A stretch of 14,092 nucleotides of DNA from an uncultured Clostridia bacterium (GTDB taxonomy: Bacteria > Bacillota > Clostridia > Peptostreptococcales > Anaerovoracaceae): assembly GCA_934255435.1 (NCBI GenBank), contig CAKQNZ010000046.1:1-14092 (forward strand), written 5' to 3'. The translations under genes were made by a program, and so were the position numbers. Shown in pieces: positions 1 through 7,747 of the stretch. Under the pieces are notes generated by a model. It was not told the origin of the DNA. It worked only from the letters and a program-made list of their open reading frames with translations, and did no database searches. How positions within the stretch are numbered: the stretch's first letter is position 1; every line of letters begins with the position of its first letter.

Positions 1-14
1 TATTTCGTTCCATT

Positions 15-929
15 TTAATATATGTCTATATTTCCATCTTCGTATATTGTTATCTTGTCCTTATCCACCTCAAAACCTGCTACTTCCTTATATGTGCTTA
101 GGATTTTATTGTTATAATTTCTTATAACTATATCCAGTGTTTCGTCCTTTGATACAACATACTGAATCATCAATTCCCGACCATCAAGAAAATAGTTTTC
201 TGCACCTTTGTCAAAGCGCTTTGATTTGTTATTCTTATCTGCAGGGTAGATATATTTATCATCAGATATGTAAAGTTTATCTTCAACACAGTAAATATCT
301 CCTGAATCCACTTTATCTACAGCAGTTTCAGTCTTTCCGGTTTCAGGATCCAGACGATATACAGAATATGTATCTTCCGACTCATTATATGATGGATAAT
401 ATATCATGTCTCCGCACATTACACCAGTCTCCCCGATATCCATATCCCTAACGATGATTTTTTCATTTCCATCATCATCTACAGTCACTACATCGGAACG
501 TGGCGTACTTTCCATTTCGTTATCACTGTCATCTTTGTATCTGAAATAGTATGCTTTGTCATTTTTTTCATCATAAGCCAGTGGAAAAACAGCTATATCT
601 TTATCTGCTGTTTTTATTTTCCTGAGACTGCCGTTATCGTACTTGAGTATGACGAATCCATTATCATAACTATGACCTGAAGTATAGTAAGGACATCCGC
701 TTTCTCTGAAACTATACTGAAGCACATTGTCTGTTGATGCATCAATGTAACTCTTGCCTTCTGGATCATATGAAATAAATTTACTTTCATATGCATTATA
801 TACCAGGATATCGCTCTCATTCTGCGTTTCTGGAACATAGCCTTTTTCCGGATGGCTACTGTTGCACCCACTTAATACCATTAGCAATACTAAACAGTTC
901 AAAAAAAATATTTTATATCTATTTTTCAT
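15..929 (-). CDS. Predicted lipoprotein, function unknown
   Basis: I do not recognise a named family. From the ATG at 929 the protein has 304 residues. It begins with a lipoprotein signal: Lys/Arg in the first six residues, a hydrophobic stretch, then L-S-G-C with Cys22 as the probable lipidated residue, so it should be anchored on the outer face of the membrane. The rest is acidic and polar. Short beta-strand units recur with Tyr/Asp-rich turns (for example YDYDPEG-like, YYFRYKDDSD, VYRLDPETGK, YISDDKYIY), the look of a beta-propeller or DUF5050-like extracellular domain; that is inference. The reading frame could begin at a GTG at 944, but the ATG at 929 places the lipobox normally. The ribosome site is weak. 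The gene starts 18 bases after the stop of the upstream secreted-protein gene, so the two are probably one transcript with coupled translation. Base composition is more AT-rich than the rest of the window. Confidence 0.75.
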   Translation of the reverse strand: MKNRYKIFFLNCLVLLMVLSGCNSSHPEKGYVPETQNESDILVYNAYESKFISYDPEGKSYIDASTDNVLQYSFRESGCPYYTSGHSYDNGFVILKYDNGSLRKIKTADKDIAVFPLAYDEKNDKAYYFRYKDDSDNEMESTPRSDVVTVDDDGNEKIIVRDMDIGETGVMCGDMIYYPSYNESEDTYSVYRLDPETGKTETAVDKVDSGDIYCVEDKLYISDDKYIYPADKNNKSKRFDKGAENYFLDGRELMIQYVVSKDETLDIVIRNYNNKILSTYKEVAGFEVDKDKITIYEDGNIDIY

Positions 930-947
930 GTCAGTTATCCACACTTT

Positions 948-1478
948 CTAAATACTTGCTGTTATCTCATAATACTTCGGATAACCTTTTATCTTTACTC
1001 TGCCTTTGCTGTATGAGTATATAGTGTTTCTATCATAATATTTTTTAGGACCAACTGTAATATTAGACCTCCAGCTTGATTCCTTTGAACCATTCGAATT
1101 CTGCCAGTATTTTTCTTTTGATTTCACAGTCTGCCAGCTTGAACTTGCTGAAGCGCTTCCTCCTGAATCGGATATACCAATACTAATTGAAGCTGAGCAT
1201 CTCAAGGTCGCACTGCTCCTCCAAGTACATCTTATAAATTTCACTTTCTTTTTTCCACTGTATGAGCTCGATACCTGGTAGTTCCATTTCTTTGAATTTC
1301 CACTTGATTTTCCATCACCTGTAGTACGCCATACTTTTGCATAAAGTTTTCCACCTGGTACAGATAGTTTTGAAGTATCTGATGTTGCATACACACTTTC
1401 TCCCAACAATGTAAATGATGTTAAAAACACAAAAAATAAAACCAATATTTTTTTCTTTGTAGAATTACAAATAGACAT
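948..1478 (-). CDS. Small secreted basic protein, function unknown
   Basis: I do not recognise the family. The start is fixed at the ATG at 1478 by a GGAGG site eight bases upstream; the open frame continues to 1592 but has no comparable signal. The 176-residue product begins with a Sec signal peptide (TKKK, then a hydrophobic core IVLFFVFLTSF-like, cleavage likely after V-Y-A at residue 31). The mature part of about 145 residues is basic and rich in Ser, Lys, Tyr and Trp, with two Cys (84 and 94) that could form a disulfide and a Gly/Ser/Ala-rich central stretch (about 98-113). It has no transmembrane segment and no cell-wall anchor, so it is probably released. It precedes the lipoprotein gene by 18 bases and has its own promoter at 1607-1635. 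A secreted effector, small bacteriocin-like protein or surface-binding protein are all possible; none is supported by a motif I can name. Confidence 0.7.
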   Translation of the reverse strand: MSICNSTKKKILVLFFVFLTSFTLLGESVYATSDTSKLSVPGGKLYAKVWRTTGDGKSSGNSKKWNYQVSSSYSGKKKVKFIRCTWRSSATLRCSASISIGISDSGGSASASSSWQTVKSKEKYWQNSNGSKESSWRSNITVGPKKYYDRNTIYSYSKGRVKIKGYPKYYEITASI

Positions 1479-1606
1479 TAAATTAACCTCCATTAAAATT
1501 ACTGTCAACATTAAATTATCAAGACTTTTCGCTTTTATATCACCCCCTGCATACAAGTCCCAATAATGTATACTTATCCAATTGCATATCAAACCAATAC
1601 ACCATT

Positions 1607-1635
1607 ATTTTACAATGTTCTTCTTTTTCGATCAA
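1607..1635 (-). promoter_or_regulatory. Sigma-A type promoter for the secreted protein / lipoprotein pair
   Basis: On the minus strand there is TTGATC (1630-1635), a 17-base spacer and TAAAAT (1607-1612). It lies about 130 bases upstream of the ATG at 1478, beyond the copA terminator, so it would drive the two AT-rich genes independently of the copper operon. The long leader between holds no convincing gene; a strong GGGGGTGAT near 1547 has no start codon at a useful distance. Confidence 0.5.
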
Positions 1636-1703
1636 CATTTTTCTTATGATGTTATGACTGCTTGCGCTTAATGATTTCCTCGAACAAAAAATTTTCATGC
1701 CAT

Positions 1704-1743
1704 AAAAACAACCAGCTGCGGGTTATCCCTGTACAGCTGGTTG
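1704..1743 (-). terminator. Rho-independent terminator after copA
   Basis: A perfect 10-bp inverted repeat (CAACCAGCTG at 1734-1743 read on the minus strand, CAGCTGGTTG at 1709-1718) with a 15-base loop is followed on the minus strand by TTTTTATGG. It begins 26 bases after the copA stop and separates the copper operon from the AT-rich pair. Confidence 0.88.
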
Positions 1744-1768
1744 TCTGCAGTTCAGATATTTATGTCTT

Positions 1769-1978
1769 TTATTTCACTGCTGTCACTTCGTAGTCCTTGG
1801 CTTCAACAGTTTCTTTCAGCACGTCGCTGCTGATATCTTCGCTGAGTTTCACCACTGCTGTGCCGTTTTCATGGCTTACGATGGCTTCTGTCACCTGGGG
1901 GATGCTTTCCAGTGCTTTCTTTACTGTAGCTTCGCAGTGTCCGCACATCATGCCTTTGATCTCCATTGTCTTTTCCAT
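1769..1978 (-). CDS. Possible internally initiated CopZ-like copper chaperone, nested in copA
   Basis: Within copA, in the same frame, the DNA reads AAAAGGAG, nine bases, then ATG at 1978 (codon 780 of copA). Translation from there would give a 69-residue protein consisting only of a heavy-metal-associated domain with GMMCGHC near its start, the normal size and layout of a CopZ chaperone that hands Cu(I) to CopA. The ATG begins [10 protein letters not shown], which looks like a free-standing chaperone start rather than a linker. Seen: the ribosome site, spacing, start codon and domain boundary coincide. Inferred: that ribosomes use it. The alternative is that the purine-rich codons for the EKEKE linker mimic a ribosome site by chance and the gene is a simple copA-copZ fusion. 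Confidence 0.45.
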   Translation of the reverse strand: MEKTMEIKGMMCGHCEATVKKALESIPQVTEAIVSHENGTAVVKLSEDISSDVLKETVEAKDYEVTAVK

Positions 1979-4315
1979 AGTTTCTTTCTCCTTTTCATGA
2001 TTTATCTCTTCTACCAGGGTGGCCAGTTCCACCTGGTCCTTCAGCTTTTTATCTCTGCCGGTGTTTTTCATATCCAGCAGATTCAGCCTCAATGCGTTGG
2101 TAACTACGCAGAAGCTGGAAAGGCTCATTGCAGCGGCTCCGAACATAGGGTTGAGCTGCAGCCCGAATACAGGTATCCATATGCCTGCTGCGAGAGGTAT
2201 ACCTATCACGTTGTATATGAACGCCCAGAACAGATTCTGGTGTATGTTCCTGAGGGTGGCACGGCTCAGCCTTATAGCAGCCGGTACATCTGTGAGCCTG
2301 CTTTTCATCAGCACCACGTCGGCTGCATCTATCGCTATATCTGTACCTGCACCTATGGCGATACCGATATCGGCTCTTGTCAGTGCCGGCGCATCGTTTA
2401 TACCGTCGCCTACCATGGCTGTCCTGCCCTTTTCTTTCAGACGTTTTATGACATTCTCCTTGCCGTCAGGGAGCACGCCTGCTATGACCTCGTCAACGCC
2501 TGCCTGTCTGCCGATAGCTGCGGCTGTTTTCTTGTTGTCTCCTGTGAGCATGACGACTTTTATGCCCATGTCCTGAAGCTCTTTTATCGCCTGCGGGCTT
2601 TCTTCCTTTATCACATCAGCGACTGCGATCATACCGATGAACTGGTCGTCTCTGCTGAAGAACAGCGGCGTCTTGCCATCCCCGGCCAGGGCTTCTGCCT
2701 GTTTTTTCACGCCGTCATCCATACCTGAAGCTCCGCTTATCAGTGCAGTATTTCCGCCTTTTATCACGGCTCCGCTGCATATTCCTGTAAGGCCGTTTCC
2801 CGGAAGTGCTTTGAAATCAGTGACCTCGCTGCCTGATATCCCTCTGCTTTCAGCTTCTTTTATGACAGCCTGTGCCAGCGGATGTTCGCTCATTTTTTCC
2901 AGACTGTATGCCATTTCAAGAAGTTCTTTTTCTGTTATATCATCTGCAGGTACTATGTCAGTCACAACAGGCTCGCCCTTTGTGATGGTACCTGTCTTGT
3001 CCATAGCTATTATCTGCATCTTTCCTGTCTCTTCAAGGGATACCGCTGTCTTGAACATTGTCCCGTGCTTTGCACCCATGCCGTTTCCTACCATGATGGC
3101 TACAGGCGTTGCCAGACCCAGCGCACACGGACAGCTTATGACAAGTACAGAGATAGCTCTGGAAAGTGAAAATCCGAAGGACTGTCCTGTGAGCATCCAT
3201 ACTATGAAAGTTATGACGGCTATGGTTATGACGGCCGGCACGAATATCCCCGATACTTTGTCGGCGATCTTTGCGATAGGGGCTTTGGTTGAGGCCGCAT
3301 CGCTGACCATCTGTATTATCTGTGACAGCGTCGTGTCTTCACCTACTCTGAGGGCCTCGCAGCGGATGAATCCCGACTGGTTCACCGTTGCGGCAGATAC
3401 TCTGTCGCCTTCCGCTTTATCGACCGGGATGCTTTCTCCTGTCAGTGCCGCTTCATTGACTGCGCTGTTTCCTGAAACCACTATACCGTCCACCGGTATG
3501 TTCTCTCCCGGACGAACGACGAATATGTCGCCTTTCTTCACCTGCTCCACAGGGACTGTCACCTCTTCGCCGTCCTGTATCACCACCGCTGTATCAGGCG
3601 CCAGCTTCATGAGCCCTTTCAGCGCATCTGTCGTCTTTCCCTTGGAGTGAGCTTCCAGCATCTTCCCTACGGTTATCAGCGTCAGTATCATGGCTGCCGA
3701 TTCGAAATAGAAATCGTGCATGTATCTCATGACGCCTGCCGTATCACCTCTGACCTGAGCATCTGTCATAGCGAACAGTATGCAAAGACTGTAAACGAAG
3801 GACGCTCCCGCTCCCAGTGCTACAAGCGTATCCATGTTCGGTGCTCTGTGCAGCAGGCTTGAAAAACCGCTTATGAAAAACTTCTGGTTTATCACCATGA
3901 TGATGCCTGTAAGCAGCAGCTGTATCAGTCCCATGGCTACATGATTGTCTGCAAGTACATCAGGTACCGGCCATCCCCACATCATATGTCCCATGGAAAG
4001 ATACATCAGCACCACCAGAAATCCTACCGAAGTCCAGAGTCTCTTTTTAAGTTTAGGGGTCTCGTGATCCTGCAGCATTTCTTCACCGGGTAATGTACCG
4101 GCCGATCCTCTGCCCGATCCTTTTGTCCTGGCGCCGTATCCTGCTGCTTCAACTGCAGATATTATATCCTGAGCCGATGCACTGCCCTCGACGCCCATGG
4201 AATTCGTCAGCAGGCTGACCGAACATGATGTCACGCCCGGCACCTTGTTCACTGCCTTTTCCACTCTGGCACTGCAGGCTGCACAGCTCATCCCTGTAAC
4301 TGTAAACTGTTCCAT
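1769..4315 (-). CDS. copA: Copper-exporting P1B-type ATPase with N- and C-terminal heavy-metal domains
   Basis: This membrane ATPase exports Cu(I) from the cytoplasm using ATP. The 848-residue sequence has an N-terminal metal-binding domain with GMSCAAC (Cys11, Cys14), actuator motif TGES (292-295), the transmembrane copper site CPC (395-397), phosphorylated Asp439 in DKTGT, the HP dipeptide (478-479), TGD (591-593), GDGIND (636-641), and late-helix residues YN (701-702) and MxxSS (730-734) that complete the Cu(I) site. Together these mark the P1B-1 subgroup. A second heavy-metal domain with GMMCGHC (Cys791, Cys794) follows the last membrane helix, joined by a charged Glu/Lys-rich linker. This extra C-terminal domain is the size of a free CopZ chaperone and may also be made alone (see the nested entry). 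AAAGGAG lies about nine bases before the ATG at 4315. The gene follows csoR by 29 bases, so it is copper-induced with it. Confidence 0.96.
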   Translation of the reverse strand: MEQFTVTGMSCAACSARVEKAVNKVPGVTSCSVSLLTNSMGVEGSASAQDIISAVEAAGYGARTKGSGRGSAGTLPGEEMLQDHETPKLKKRLWTSVGFLVVLMYLSMGHMMWGWPVPDVLADNHVAMGLIQLLLTGIIMVINQKFFISGFSSLLHRAPNMDTLVALGAGASFVYSLCILFAMTDAQVRGDTAGVMRYMHDFYFESAAMILTLITVGKMLEAHSKGKTTDALKGLMKLAPDTAVVIQDGEEVTVPVEQVKKGDIFVVRPGENIPVDGIVVSGNSAVNEAALTGESIPVDKAEGDRVSAATVNQSGFIRCEALRVGEDTTLSQIIQMVSDAASTKAPIAKIADKVSGIFVPAVITIAVITFIVWMLTGQSFGFSLSRAISVLVISCPCALGLATPVAIMVGNGMGAKHGTMFKTAVSLEETGKMQIIAMDKTGTITKGEPVVTDIVPADDITEKELLEMAYSLEKMSEHPLAQAVIKEAESRGISGSEVTDFKALPGNGLTGICSGAVIKGGNTALISGASGMDDGVKKQAEALAGDGKTPLFFSRDDQFIGMIAVADVIKEESPQAIKELQDMGIKVVMLTGDNKKTAAAIGRQAGVDEVIAGVLPDGKENVIKRLKEKGRTAMVGDGINDAPALTRADIGIAIGAGTDIAIDAADVVLMKSRLTDVPAAIRLSRATLRNIHQNLFWAFIYNVIGIPLAAGIWIPVFGLQLNPMFGAAAMSLSSFCVVTNALRLNLLDMKNTGRDKKLKDQVELATLVEEINHEKEKETMEKTMEIKGMMCGHCEATVKKALESIPQVTEAIVSHENGTAVVKLSEDISSDVLKETVEAKDYEVTAVK

Positions 4316-4344
4316 AATACAAAAGCTCCTTTAAGTCTGATCTT

Positions 4345-4668
4345 CTATTTCATTAGTTTCTTCAGCAGATCCACAAGTTCGTCTACCGCTTCATCCCTGC
4401 CTCCGCGTATATCATCCACTACACAGGTGTGTATATGATTTGAAAGCAGCACCTTGCTGAAACTGTTCAGGGCTGCATTGACTGCTGATACCTGCACCAG
4501 TATGTCTGTACAGTATGCATCGCTGTCAAGCATTTTTCTGATTCCTCTTACCTGGCCTTCTATCCGGCTCAGGCGGTTCACCAGGTCTTTGTACTCACGT
4601 TCCGACCGTTCTTTTGTACGGTGACTGCACTGACAGCAGCAGCCGTCTTTCATATCTTTATTATCCAT
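4345..4668 (-). CDS. csoR: Copper-sensing transcriptional repressor of the CsoR family
   Basis: This all-alpha cytoplasmic repressor leaves its operator when it binds Cu(I). The 107-residue product has the family core (RLSRIEGQVRGI at about 32-43) and the copper triad Cys53, His78 and Cys82 (AYC; NHIHTC), matching the canonical Cys-His-Cys pattern of copper-responsive members rather than RcnR or FrmR types. A Cys-rich N-terminus (Cys10, 11, 12, 14 in GCCCQC) adds further possible metal ligands. The start is set at the ATG at 4668, with AGGAGGT five bases upstream. The frame stays open to 4875, but that extension covers the promoter and the operators, so it is not coding. The gene heads the copper operon and precedes copA by 29 bases; it should repress its own promoter. 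Confidence 0.94.
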   Translation of the reverse strand: MDNKDMKDGCCCQCSHRTKERSEREYKDLVNRLSRIEGQVRGIRKMLDSDAYCTDILVQVSAVNAALNSFSKVLLSNHIHTCVVDDIRGGRDEAVDELVDLLKKLMK

Positions 4669-4717
4669 CACATACCTCCTGTTTATGAATGATATTGTGT
4701 CCATATCTGTTTTCAGT

Positions 4718-4734
4718 ATACCCCTTGGGGGTAT
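4718..4734. promoter_or_regulatory. CsoR-type operator 2
   Basis: ATACCCCTTGGGGGTAT is a second 17-base copy of the operator pattern, centred 34 bases downstream of operator 1 in the direction of transcription. It lies just after the expected transcription start, where a bound tetramer would reinforce repression. Confidence 0.8.
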
Positions 4735-4746
4735 TTTATGATTTGT

Positions 4747-4775
4747 ATTATATACCCCTATGGGGTATATTGCAA
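4747..4775 (-). promoter_or_regulatory. csoR-copA promoter with the operator in its spacer
   Basis: Minus strand: TTGCAA (4770-4775), a spacer of exactly 17 bases, then a perfect TATAAT (4747-4752). Nearly the whole spacer is the palindrome described at 4752-4768, so bound repressor would block RNA polymerase directly. The leader to the csoR ATG is about 70 bases. Confidence 0.85.
4752..4768. promoter_or_regulatory. CsoR-type operator 1
   Basis: ATACCCCTATGGGGTAT is a perfect palindrome around the central base. The run of C, AT centre and run of G match the G/C-tract pseudo-palindromes bound by CsoR repressors. It fills the -35/-10 spacer of the csoR-copA promoter. Binding by this CsoR is inferred from family and position. 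Confidence 0.82.
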
Positions 4776-4783
4776 TAGTTTTT

Positions 4784-4837
4784 TCAAAAAAATCTGCTTG
4801 CCGAACACCCTTATCATAGTGTGCTCTGACAAGCAGA
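4784..4837 (-). terminator. Rho-independent terminator after pyrG
   Basis: On the minus strand TCTGCTTG (4830-4837) pairs with its exact complement CAAGCAGA (4793-4800). Inner pairs between CACAC- and GTGT-type segments lengthen the stem. A run of seven T follows at once. It lies 85 bases past the pyrG stop and just ahead of the csoR promoter, so it insulates the copper operon from pyrG. Confidence 0.85.
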
Positions 4838-4922
4838 AAATCTGTTTTATATTCAGTTGTATCCATAAAGTTCATATTCTGTCGTGATCATATCATCAGC
4901 AGAATACATCATATGACCAAAT

Positions 4923-6533
<1,611 letters not shown>

Positions 6534-6571
6534 TCACTCCTTTTTACTGTCTGACCTGATATATATTATCT

Positions 6572-6615
6572 GCCCGTCCTGATATGGACAGGCCATGTAA
6601 AAGCGATCTCATCGC
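6572..6615 (-). other. Two short hairpins in the pyrG upstream region
   Basis: Read on the minus strand, GCGAT-GAG-ATCGC (6603-6615) is followed by TTTTA. Then an 8-bp stem GCCTGTCC / GGACGGGC with one G-U pair and a six-base loop spans 6572-6593. The first resembles a weak terminator and the second has no T-run. They lie 45-88 bases before the pyrG start and may belong to its leader. I see no known pyrimidine attenuator signature such as an initiating GGGC run. Confidence 0.35.
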
Positions 6616-6637
6616 ATAAAAAAAGTACCCATAAAAT

Positions 6638-6747
6638 AAAAAACATAAGGGTTCAGGCACCTGTACCAGGTTGCAGTGGGAGGGATAATCCAGACCCCAG
6701 CTGCCTGCCGTCTTCCTTATTTTTTATATTCATGTGCACAAATTTAC
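6638..6747 (-). ncRNA. Candidate structured small RNA or pyrG leader element, class unknown
   Basis: From the likely start near 6747 the minus-strand transcript would run about 110 bases to a T-rich end (TTTTTT at 6638-6643). An outer stem ATAAGG (6715-6720) / CCTTAT (6645-6650) encloses a second stem CAGGCA (6702-6707) / TGCCTG (6654-6659), a short ACCTG-GTA-CAGGT hairpin (6659-6671, sharing one base with the second stem), and a G-rich/C-rich middle that can pair. The closing stem directly before the T-run works as a terminator. It is GC-richer than its flanks and has no supported reading frame. It does not match the signal recognition particle RNA, 6S RNA or riboswitch consensus sequences I can recall. 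The segment also folds on the plus strand with a T-run at 6720-6725, so strand depends on the promoter at 6754-6782. Confidence 0.4.
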
Positions 6748-6753
6748 TGTGAT

Positions 6754-6782
6754 ATTATACTATAGAAACCGGTCGCATGCAA
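6754..6782 (-). promoter_or_regulatory. Sigma-A type promoter embedded in a palindrome
   Basis: Minus strand: TTGCAT (6777-6782), 17-base spacer, perfect TATAAT (6754-6759). It would start transcription near 6747, reading the structured segment and, if read through, pyrG. The same hexamers with the same spacing occur in front of rpsU (13342-13370). The -35 begins in the loop of the palindrome at 6754-6802 and the -10 is at the base of one arm. Confidence 0.55.
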
Positions 6783-6802
6783 CCGGTTTCTTATAGTATA
6801 AT
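6754..6802. repeat. Long imperfect palindrome between yitT-family gene and pyrG
   Basis: ATTATACTATAGAAACCGGT (6754-6773) is complementary to 6782-6802 over 20 pairs with one bulged T at 6791. The eight-base loop itself contains GCATGC. It starts 22 bases past the stop of the YitT-family gene. No T-run follows on the minus strand, so it is not a standard terminator, although a stem this long could pause or protect a 3' end. Confidence 0.8.
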
Positions 6803-6823
6803 CATAAAATCCTGTCTTTTTTA

Positions 6824-7747
6824 TCAGTTTTCGCTGTCTATATCGCTGAATCCGCGACCTGTGCCCCATACGGCTTCGACTCTCGACACAGTCACGAATG
6901 CATGAGGGTCTATCTGAGCGATCTTGCGCTTGACGAGTATACTCTCACGAGGTGAGCAAAGCAGCATTATCTGACGCATGTCACGTCCTGTATATTCGCC
7001 TCTTGCCTCGAAGCTTGTGGCTCCACGATCGAGTTCCGTGATTATGTAGTTCCTTATAGCTTCACATTCTGTTGTTATTACTGTAAGCTGTACTATCTTG
7101 CTCTCAAAACCATACATCACCATCTCAGACGTCTTGGTTATTATCACCTGTGTTATCAGTGCATATAAGGCTATGTTCCTGCTGAACACCAGTGCTGATG
7201 CTATTATTATCACCGCATCTATACAAAGCAGTATCTTGCTGAGGCTCATGCCCGGAAGCAGCTTTTTCCTGAATATCTTGGCGATGGCGTCAGTGCCTGC
7301 CGATGCATAACCCCTCCAGAAAATAAGACCTACATATATGCCCGTGAAGACGCCGCAGAATACTGCAGCCAGCAGTATGTCCTTATCTTCGAGAAGCTGT
7401 ATATCGAACTGTTCGAATACTGCCAGCACCGTAGGATACATGATCGCCAGCAGCAGTATCTTCTTTACTTCCTTCCATCCCAGGAACACTGCCACCAGCA
7501 CTACCACTACTATGGAAAGCAGATAGTACAGTACTGAAAAGTCTACACTGACATAGTTCTGCAGCATCCTGGCTATACCTGTTATCCCGCCTGATGTAAG
7601 TCCGTTCGGTATCATGACGCCTACTACAGAGAACGCACTTATGCAGCATGCCGCCAGAAGTATGAAAAAGTCCGCTGTGGATCTTTTCATATTCTCTTTT
7701 GTCAGCGTATTTTTCTTCCATGATTTGAGTTTGTTCATAACCTGCAT
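6824..7747 (-). CDS. YitT family membrane protein with C-terminal DUF2179 domain
   Basis: This integral membrane protein of 307 residues belongs to a family whose substrate is not established; some relatives have been proposed as transporters. About six hydrophobic segments (near 25-46, 68-90, 96-112, 124-145, 170-188, 191-207) form the membrane part. It includes the typical PNGLTSGGITGIA loop (47-59) and a GYASAGTDAIAKI loop (146-158). The cytoplasmic C-terminal domain (about 220-295) has the DUF2179 features RGATSFEARGEYTG and the closing V-W-G-T-G-RGF. The ATG at 7747 has AAGGGGG about five bases upstream. An alternative ATG at 7738 forms an ATGA overlap with the stop of the methylase gene. 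Either way the gene is translationally coupled to the methylase upstream. Confidence 0.9.
   Translation of the reverse strand: MQVMNKLKSWKKNTLTKENMKRSTADFFILLAACCISAFSVVGVMIPNGLTSGGITGIARMLQNYVSVDFSVLYYLLSIVVVVLVAVFLGWKEVKKILLLAIMYPTVLAVFEQFDIQLLEDKDILLAAVFCGVFTGIYVGLIFWRGYASAGTDAIAKIFRKKLLPGMSLSKILLCIDAVIIIASALVFSRNIALYALITQVIITKTSEMVMYGFESKIVQLTVITTECEAIRNYIITELDRGATSFEARGEYTGRDMRQIMLLCSPRESILVKRKIAQIDPHAFVTVSRVEAVWGTGRGFSDIDSEN

Noticed and set aside
1871..3650. Two long plus-strand open frames (about 285 and 337 codons) opposite copA
   Set aside because: They lie wholly antisense to a copA gene with every family motif intact. Their translations are low-complexity Ser/Thr/Pro or Cys/His/Tyr-rich mixtures with no domain, and long antisense frames are expected from the codon bias of copA.
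1769..4315. Ribosomal frameshift in copA of the E. coli CopA(Z) type
   Set aside because: I see no obvious slippery heptamer with a following stop just after the N-terminal metal-binding domain. The internal start at 1978 is the better candidate for a short product.
4669..4875. N-terminal extension of the CsoR frame up to 4875
   Set aside because: It runs through the promoter, both operators and part of the pyrG terminator. The ATG at 4668 has an ideal ribosome site and gives the normal family length.
6652..6732. A 26-codon minus-strand frame (starts MNIKNKEDG) across the structured RNA segment
   Set aside because: No ribosome site precedes its ATG, and the sequence is better explained by RNA stems. 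A leader peptide cannot be excluded but is not supported.
6797..6802. Mirror-image TATAAT on the plus strand in the palindrome, suggesting a divergent promoter
   Set aside because: No acceptable -35 lies 16-18 bases upstream on that strand, and it would only read antisense into the YitT-family gene.
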